Shown here: piece after piece, positions 58,817-64,000 of the stretch | Layout of the letters: each line of letters begins with the position of its first letter | Position numbering within the stretch: position 1 is the stretch's first letter | From: Gammaproteobacteria bacterium | GTDB taxonomy: Bacteria; Pseudomonadota; Gammaproteobacteria; Pseudomonadales; Halieaceae | NCBI GenBank assembly: GCA_030427485.1 | Contig: JAUICG010000001.1 | Location: 186,001-250,000 of the forward strand | DNA: 64,000 nucleotides | Direction of reading: 5' to 3' | Made by a program: the position numbers and the translations under genes | Notes under the pieces: model-generated | Databases searched by the model: none | Told to the model about the DNA's origin: nothing | What the model saw: only the letters and a program-made list of their open reading frames with translations

Positions 58817-60358
58817 TCAGGATTTGCCGTCGCCAAACGCCAGTTGCTTCAGCGCAACGCGGTCGACCTTGCCGGTCGCGTTCAACGGCATCGCGTCGAG
58901 TACGACCACCTCCTCGGGGGCCTTGTAGCCGATGCGCGCGCGGGTGAAGCGAACGAGCTCCTGCATCGTGGGCCGCGGTGTATCCGCCACCAGGGTGACA
59001 TAGGCGCGCACATTCTCCCCGTGCTGCGGGCTGTGTACGCCGACCACGCCGGCACTGTCCACTGCCGCGTGCTCCAGCAGCGCATTTTCCACTTCCTGCG
59101 GGCAGATGTTCGAGCCGTCGTGGATGATGATCTGCTTCTGGCGACCGTGGAACCACAGGTAGCCGTCGGCGTCGGCACTCATCACATCACCGGTATCCAG
59201 CCAGCCATCGACGACGGTGGCGGCGGTTGCTTCGGGGTCGTCCCAGTAGCCGACCATATTGCCGGGAAACCGGATCCACAATCGGCCCTGCTCGCCGGTT
59301 GCGACCTCGCGGCCGCCGCCATCGCGTATCGACGCTGCGTATCCTGGTGCCAGTGGTCCGATGGAACCGCCCCTGAACGCGCGCGGCGGTGTGACAGTGG
59401 GCACGCCGATCTCCGTCATGCCGTAGTCCTCATCTATCTCGATACCGGCAAGCGTGGTGAACTCCCGCTCCAGCGCGGCGGAAACCTTGTCACCACCGGA
59501 ATAGCAGGCCTTTACCGAGGCGAAATCGGTATGGCGCGCACCGTGATCGCGGGTCAGCGCATACAGCGCCGACGGCAGCATCCACAGCTTTGTCGGCCGC
59601 TCTTCGCGCAGCAGCGGCAGGATTTCGTCGGCATCGAAGGTACGTGCGAGCACGACCCGGCCGCCGGTGGCCAGCGTCATCATCGACAGGTGGTGCCCGC
59701 CGACATGCGAGGCCGAACCGCCGGGCAGCATCACGTCCTGCGGGCCCATCTCGAAACTGCGTGCGGCGCTGGCGATGATCCAGCCCAGCGTCGCGAAACT
59801 GTGGCAGACGCCTTTGGGCCTGCCGGTGCTGCCCGAGGTGAAAAAGATGATCGCCGGCGCATCCGGCACAGGCGGCGCAAAATCGCGGTCCGCTTTATTA
59901 CGCGACAGCAACGCGGTGAAGGGGCAATCCCGTTCATCATCGTAATCGATCGTGCCGAGCGGCAACTGCCGGGCAAGGCGGCTGGTAGCGAGATCGGCAG
60001 CGCGCTCGGCGTGTGCAACCAGGACGCGTGCGCCGCTGACCGCCAGCGCGTGGTCTATCTCCGGCGCCATGTAGCGGTAGTTGAGCGGCACCGCGACCAG
60101 TCCGCACTTCATGCAGGCGAGGTAGTGGACAATCAACTCCATGCGGTTGGGCAACAGTGTAGCGATGCGATCGCCGGGGGTGAGTCCCAGTTGCAGGTAG
60201 TTGCCGGCCAGTCGCGTGGATACCACGTCCAGTTCGCGCCAGCTCCAGCGCCGGCGTCGCGACACAAGCGCGTCTGCATCCGGCTTCGACGTCAAGCCAG
60301 GCTGCAGTATCCGGGGCAGGTCGACGGGCGCTGCCAGCTGCGGGCCGATAATGGGCAT
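58817..60358 (-). CDS. AMP-dependent acyl-CoA synthetase/ligase
   Basis: A 513-residue ANL-family enzyme that adenylates a carboxylic acid and joins it to CoA. The P-loop is FFTSGSTGRPKGV, then YGMTEIG, GWLDTGD and the adenylation lysine in LNATGKVDR near the C-terminus. Overall length and motifs fit a fatty or aromatic acid-CoA ligase; the acid is unknown. It lies upstream of the TetR gene on the same strand, and the TetR operators sit between its 3' end and that gene. Confidence 0.9.
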   Translation of the reverse strand: MPIIGPQLAAPVDLPRILQPGLTSKPDADALVSRRRRWSWRELDVVSTRLAGNYLQLGLTPGDRIATLLPNRMELIVHYLACMKCGLVAVPLNYRYMAPEIDHALAVSGARVLVAHAERAADLATSRLARQLPLGTIDYDDERDCPFTALLSRNKADRDFAPPVPDAPAIIFFTSGSTGRPKGVCHSFATLGWIIASAARSFEMGPQDVMLPGGSASHVGGHHLSMMTLATGGRVVLARTFDADEILPLLREERPTKLWMLPSALYALTRDHGARHTDFASVKACYSGGDKVSAALEREFTTLAGIEIDEDYGMTEIGVPTVTPPRAFRGGSIGPLAPGYAASIRDGGGREVATGEQGRLWIRFPGNMVGYWDDPEATAATVVDGWLDTGDVMSADADGYLWFHGRQKQIIIHDGSNICPQEVENALLEHAAVDSAGVVGVHSPQHGENVRAYVTLVADTPRPTMQELVRFTRARIGYKAPEEVVVLDAMPLNATGKVDRVALKQLAFGDGKS

Positions 60359-60421
60359 GGTGATCCTCCGGGCTGTCTGACTCCGCTCACAGTCGGGTTG
60401 CGGGTGTTGTATTCCTTGTGC

Positions 60422-60517
60422 GAACTTTGCCTCCGCTCGGTCCGACCGTTACTATAGCGCCCCACAGCCAGGCAGGATACGACAGTGCGATACGAGCAAT
60501 TCCGACGCGAATATACC
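60422..60517 (+). repeat. Duplicated pdxH promoter/start region (copy at pdxH)
   Basis: The partner of the repeat at 54405. This copy continues into a complete pdxH gene, so it is the probable source of the duplication. Confidence 0.85.
60427..60455 (+). promoter_or_regulatory. Predicted promoter of pdxH
   Basis: -35 TTGCCT, 17-base spacer, -10 TACTAT. Predicted start near 60462, giving a short leader with an AGGA ribosome site seven bases before the GTG. Confidence 0.5.
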
Positions 60518-61123
60518 GCCGCGGGCCTGACCCGGGACATGCTGGATCCGTGCCCTATGCGGCAGTTTGAAACATGGTTTGATCAGGCGATTGCCGCTGA
60601 GTTGAACGACCCGACCGCGATGGTGCTGGGCACTGTGGATGAGCGCGGCGCACCCTGGCAGCGAATCGTGCTGTTGAAGGGTCTGTCGGAAGGCGGCTTC
60701 GTGTTCTATACCAATTATCACAGTGACAAGGCACGCGCGATGGCGCGTGAACCGCAGGTCTGCCTCCATTTTCCCTGGAATGCGCTGGATCGGCAGGTGA
60801 TCGTCGCGGGTACGGTGCAGAAAACCGGCAGTAGCGAGTCAGCGGCCTATTTCGCGTCCCGTCCGCGTGAGAGCCAGATAGCCGCCTGGGCATCGAGGCA
60901 GAGTGCGGCCATCGGCGATCGCGCCGCGCTGGAGGAGCAGGCACGGCGCATTCGCGAGCGATTCGGCGAAGGGGAAATTCCCCGGCCGGAGTTCTGGGGC
61001 GGCTACCGCGTACTGCCGACGCGCATGGAGTTCTGGCAGGGCGGCGAGCACCGCCTGCACGATCGTTTTGTCTACTGGCGCGGCGCAGCGCGCGAGTGGC
61101 AGATTGAGCAATTGCAGCCCTGA
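60485..61123 (+). CDS. pdxH: Pyridoxamine 5'-phosphate oxidase
   Basis: FMN enzyme that makes pyridoxal 5'-phosphate from pyridoxine/pyridoxamine phosphate. The 212-residue length is typical. RIVLLKGLSEGGFVFYTNY and SDKARAMAREP carry the FMN/PLP residues, and the conserved C-terminal WGGYRVLPTRMEFWQGGEHRLHDR is complete. It starts at a GTG. It is convergent with cinA, and a short inverted repeat AGCCC/GGGCT spans the two stops. Its 5' end is the source of a duplication upstream. Confidence 0.96.
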   Translation: MRYEQFRREYTAAGLTRDMLDPCPMRQFETWFDQAIAAELNDPTAMVLGTVDERGAPWQRIVLLKGLSEGGFVFYTNYHSDKARAMAREPQVCLHFPWNALDRQVIVAGTVQKTGSSESAAYFASRPRESQIAAWASRQSAAIGDRAALEEQARRIRERFGEGEIPRPEFWGGYRVLPTRMEFWQGGEHRLHDRFVYWRGAAREWQIEQLQP

Positions 61124-61129
61124 GACGGG

Positions 61130-62416
61130 CTAGCGCATCCGGCGCTGGCCGAAATAGCGTGGCTCCTCCTCGATGCCCAGCAGGATGCGGCGTATCATGT
61201 CCAGGCCCGCGGCGGCGATCATGGTCTGGAACAGCGTGCGCTCCACCGGCCAGCACAGGCCCCGCGTGCGCATATGGTCGCGCTCGCCCCAGGCGATCCA
61301 GACCGTGCCCACCGGCTTTTCCCGCGATCCGCCATCCGGCCCGGCGATGCCTGATACCGCAATGGCGTAGTCCGCGCCGGCGCGGTCCAGCGCACCCAGT
61401 GCCATTTCCCGCACGACTTCCTCGCTGACGGCGCCGTGTTGCGCAAGGGTGTCCTCGCGCACACCGAGCACCGACTGTTTGATCGCATTGGAGTAGGTGA
61501 CAAAGCCGGCGTGAAAGCCCTCAGAGGAACCGGGTACGGCCGTGAGCAGCGAGGCGATCAGGCCGCCGGTGCAGGATTCCGCGGTGGTGAGGGTGGCGCC
61601 GCGCTCGCGCAACAATTGCAGTACCCGGCGCGCCAGTGTCATGTCGCCCTCGCCAATGATGTGGTTTCCGAACAACTCCCCCAATTTATCGCGACAGCGC
61701 CGCTGGGCCGCGCCGGCTGCCGCGCTGTTGACGCTGAGCTTGACTTCCATCTGCGGTGCGCCGGCGCGAAATCCGAGCTCCACCTCCTGTGGCCAGTCCG
61801 GTACATTGTCGCTGATGATCTGCTGCGCGGTGGATTCACCGAGGCCGAATGTCTGCAGGCGCAGAATGTTGCGCTCCATCGGGCGCTGCAGGCGGGCGGC
61901 GAGATCGGCCACGATAGCGTCCATCATCGGTCGCAATTCTCCGGGTACGCCCGGTGTGCAGATCACGCGGCAGCTGCCCACCGTCAGTTCGAAGCCCACC
62001 GCGCTGCCCACCGGGTTGTCGATTACGGTGGCGCCCGCCGGGAGCAAAGCCTGCTTCCGGTTGGCGGCGTTTAGGGGCAGGTTGCGTTTTTCACACCAGC
62101 GCTGCAGGTGAGCCACGGCCACCGCGTGTTCTTCCAGCGGCACGCCGGCGACCGCCGCCAGGATTTCCGCGGTCAGATCGTCGATGGTGGGTCCGAGCCC
62201 GCCATTGACAATGACCAGGTCTGCGACGGCGGTCATGGCGGTCAGCTCCGCCGTCAACAGCGGCACATCGTCACCCACGGTGACCTTGCGGTACACGCCT
62301 ATCGCCAGCTCGCCGAGCCGCTGCGCAATCATTGCGGAATTGGAGTCCACGGTATCGCCGCTCATGATTTCATTGCCGGTGAGCAGCAGTTGTACGTTCA
62401 ATGCTGTGTCTGCCAT
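61130..62416 (-). CDS. cinA: CinA family protein (nicotinamide mononucleotide deamidase-related)
   Basis: A 428-residue two-domain protein. The N-terminal MoCF/CinA domain has LLTGNEIMSGDTVDSN and VNGGLGPTIDD; the C-terminal deamidase domain begins near TTAESCTGGLIASLLT and includes SGIAGPDGGS. The C-domain recycles NMN to NaMN. The ATG at 62416 gives the expected MADTALNVQLL start; the open frame upstream to 63079 is an antisense reading of the Nudix gene. Confidence 0.92.
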   Translation of the reverse strand: MADTALNVQLLLTGNEIMSGDTVDSNSAMIAQRLGELAIGVYRKVTVGDDVPLLTAELTAMTAVADLVIVNGGLGPTIDDLTAEILAAVAGVPLEEHAVAVAHLQRWCEKRNLPLNAANRKQALLPAGATVIDNPVGSAVGFELTVGSCRVICTPGVPGELRPMMDAIVADLAARLQRPMERNILRLQTFGLGESTAQQIISDNVPDWPQEVELGFRAGAPQMEVKLSVNSAAAGAAQRRCRDKLGELFGNHIIGEGDMTLARRVLQLLRERGATLTTAESCTGGLIASLLTAVPGSSEGFHAGFVTYSNAIKQSVLGVREDTLAQHGAVSEEVVREMALGALDRAGADYAIAVSGIAGPDGGSREKPVGTVWIAWGERDHMRTRGLCWPVERTLFQTMIAAAGLDMIRRILLGIEEEPRYFGQRRMR

Positions 62417-62494
62417 GTGAGCCCTTGTGGGTTGCGGGGTTGCCAGCATAGCCCCAATGCTTTTGCCAAGGCAAAGTGCTATCGTTGCGTCACC

Positions 62495-63082
62495 ATGAAA
62501 GCGTCCCCGGCCGGAATGAATTATTGCCCTGATTGCGGCGGGCCTCTGCTGCGCCATGTGGTGGCGGGTGAGCCGCGCCAACACTGGTTCTGCGGGCGCT
62601 GCCGGGTGCCGCACCACGCCTATCCCCGGGTTGTCGTCACCGTGTTTGTCGCCTGTGGCAAGCGCCTGCTGTGGGTGCAGCGCGAATTGTCGCCGCAGCG
62701 CGGCAAATGGGCGATCCCGGGCGGTTTCCTGGAACTCGAGGAAACGCTGGCCGAGGGCGCGGCGCGCGAACTTTACGAGGAGGCGGGTATTCGCCTGCCG
62801 CCCGCTCAGTTGCAGTTGTACATGACCGGCAGTATCACCTTCATCAACCAGCTCTACGTGGGGTTCCGGGCGACAGTGGCATCCGAGGACTGCCAGCCCG
62901 GGGTGGAATCCATGAGCTGCCGGTTTTTCTCGCGCGAAGAGTGCCCCTGGGAGGAGGTGGCCTACCCGCAGGTCAACGACTCCATCCGCCAGGCCTACGA
63001 TGACCTGGACAGCGGGCGCTTTGCGGTGTGGCAGGCGCAGATGACGGAAAATCACTACGAACTGCGCCCGGTGTCGCAATAG
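62495..63082 (+). CDS. NUDIX hydrolase with N-terminal zinc ribbon
   Basis: A 195-residue protein. A zinc ribbon YCPDCGG...FCGRCR precedes a Nudix box GGFLELEETLAEGAARELYEEAGI (positions about 82-105; G-x5-E-x7-R-E-x2-E-E complete). This layout is shared by NADH-pyrophosphatase-like Nudix proteins. The start may be the ATG at 62495 or at 62516 (MNYCPDCG). It is divergent from cinA with a ~78-bp gap. Confidence 0.88.
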   Translation: MKASPAGMNYCPDCGGPLLRHVVAGEPRQHWFCGRCRVPHHAYPRVVVTVFVACGKRLLWVQRELSPQRGKWAIPGGFLELEETLAEGAARELYEEAGIRLPPAQLQLYMTGSITFINQLYVGFRATVASEDCQPGVESMSCRFFSREECPWEEVAYPQVNDSIRQAYDDLDSGRFAVWQAQMTENHYELRPVSQ

Positions 63083-63215
63083 TGCGCTGACGGTGCCGCC
63101 AGAAGCCGCCGAGCTTGTCCAGGTAAGCGAGCTCGGCCGCTAGCAGCATGACTTTGGCTGTGGCCGATGGCACTATCTTGCCCCATCTCGTCCTGATTGG
63201 GAGAAGTCCCAGATC

Positions 63216-64000
63216 GTGCCCGGCCAGATTCTCATGCGCAGCGAACCGGTCCTCCTGCCGTACTACCCAAGGCTGGTCTTCCTGTGGCTGGTGGAGCTGG
63301 GTTATGACGAGAAAACCTTGTTCGAAGGGCTGGACTTTACCGCCGACGATTTACAGGATGAAAGATTCCGTCTCAGCATCGAGCAGCATGAGCACTTCAT
63401 TCTGCGGGCGCTTTCTGTCAGCAACAATCCCCATTTGGCAGTCAGGTTGGCTGGTATGTACGACCCTTCCAAAGCCAACGTTGCCCTGATGGCGGTCGCG
63501 AATAGCGGGCGAATCTCAAAGGCGCTGGACATGATCACGCGCTACCAGCGACTCTTTACGCGGGTTTTCTGCCTGCGCTTAGTCGGGTCAGACGACGACC
63601 CGGCCATGGAAGTGGAGTCGTTGCTTGAGCATCGCAGTGTCATCTATTTTTCGATCACTGCGTTTGTCCTGGTGCTCGACAATTTTTTCTTGCGTGTGCT
63701 GGGTGGGACACACCTTATCAAGTCCGTGGCGCTTGGTTTCCCCGAGCCCGCTGGCTTCGATAAGGTGAGAGCGGAGTTCGGCTTCCCCCTTTTCTTCGAC
63801 CAGCCCATGACCCGGATCTACTTTGACCGGTCCTGCCTCGACCAACCTCTGAAACAGTCAGACCCCCAGACAGTGCGCCTGTTGCTGGAGATGAGTGAAC
63901 GGCAGTTGCAGGAGGCTGAAGCGGAGACGAGTTTTGTCGGTGCGGTACAAGCCCTTTTGATCGAGCATCTCGCTTCGCCACCCAAACTGGATGATGCGGC
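63216..64000 (+). CDS. AraC family transcriptional regulator (partial, N-terminal 261 aa)
   Basis: The open frame runs off the right edge. The 261 visible residues match the arabinose-binding-like N-terminal domain of OruR/ArgR-type AraC regulators (LAVRLAGMYDPSKANVALMAVANSG, later FGFPLFFDQPMTRIYFDRSCLDQPL). The HTH domain must lie beyond the window. The GTG at 63216 is chosen for the GGGAGAAG upstream; an ATG at 63234 is the alternative. It is separate from the Nudix gene. Confidence 0.82.
   Translation, partial: MPGQILMRSEPVLLPYYPRLVFLWLVELGYDEKTLFEGLDFTADDLQDERFRLSIEQHEHFILRALSVSNNPHLAVRLAGMYDPSKANVALMAVANSGRISKALDMITRYQRLFTRVFCLRLVGSDDDPAMEVESLLEHRSVIYFSITAFVLVLDNFFLRVLGGTHLIKSVALGFPEPAGFDKVRAEFGFPLFFDQPMTRIYFDRSCLDQPLKQSDPQTVRLLLEMSERQLQEAEAETSFVGAVQALLIEHLASPPKLDDA

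Noticed and set aside
58808..60457. Long + strand open frame of about 549 codons
   Set aside because: Antisense to the complete AMP-dependent ligase; no recognisable domain.
62417..63079. Upstream extension of the CinA reading frame on the minus strand
   Set aside because: It covers the Nudix gene in antisense, and the family start is at 62416.
1..64000. tRNA, rRNA or CRISPR arrays
   Set aside because: No cloverleaf-like intergenic sequence, no rRNA sequence and no regularly spaced direct repeats were noticed; almost all gaps are under 300 bp.

Overview
The window reads as a chromosomal segment of a moderately high-GC, aerobic marine-type gammaproteobacterium. The best guess is the Cellvibrionales/Halieaceae (OM60/NOR5) neighbourhood. 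That placement is an inference from the Pseudomonas-like gene order proA-nadD-rsfS-rlmH-mrdA-rodA-mltB-rlpA-dacA-ybeD-lipB, the tandem-ATP-cone NrdA, and the mix of sulfatases, sulfotransferases and FkbM methyltransferases. No rRNA, tRNA, CRISPR array, transposase or phage gene was seen.

Region 1 (1-15.7 kb) is conserved housekeeping DNA: the start of nrdA with its control region, an argD-argF operon, grxD, a 2-Cys peroxiredoxin with a clear terminator, a DsbA-like isomerase, and then a long + strand run from proA to lipB that makes and remodels peptidoglycan and starts lipoate transfer. The conserved order stops at lipB. The expected lipA is absent and a convergent gene begins at a palindrome that supplies both stop codons.

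Region 2 (15.7-27 kb) is accessory: an aldolase/dehydrogenase fusion, a sulfotransferase, two paralogous radical SAM/SPASM enzymes flanking a SnoaL-like protein, a membrane-anchored sulfatase, two tail-to-tail FkbM methyltransferases and a PhyH-type dioxygenase. Together they could build and decorate a small molecule or glycan, but no substrate can be read from the sequence.

Region 3 (27-33.2 kb) is mixed: a CBS-domain protein, an SGNH hydrolase, an M20 peptidase, a small Cys-rich lipoprotein, a dicarboxylate/amino-acid symporter, a metallo-beta-lactamase-fold hydrolase with a DUF2288 partner, and a small secreted protein.

Region 4 (33.2-49 kb) is the most unusual part. It holds 14 closely packed minus-strand genes for what looks like an undescribed cell-envelope machine: a TPR protein with a TonB-C-like end, several lipoproteins, a TPR membrane protein, a PEGA-repeat/SUMF-fold protein lacking FGE cysteines, a MotA/TolQ/ExbB channel subunit, a degenerate Hsp70-like protein, two membrane-anchored coiled-coil vWA proteins, an M48 protease and a sulfotransferase. 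The only sizeable gap contains a 110-bp palindromic element.

Region 5 (49-64 kb) has scattered metabolic genes: thioesterase, methyltransferase, gamma-glutamyltransferase, GNAT, epoxide-hydrolase-like protein, a second sulfatase, a TetR regulator with twin operators, an acyl-CoA synthetase, pdxH, CinA, Nudix and a truncated AraC regulator. The promoter and first codons of pdxH are duplicated 6 kb away, in front of the hydrolase, where they form a short leader ORF overlapping the hydrolase start codon.
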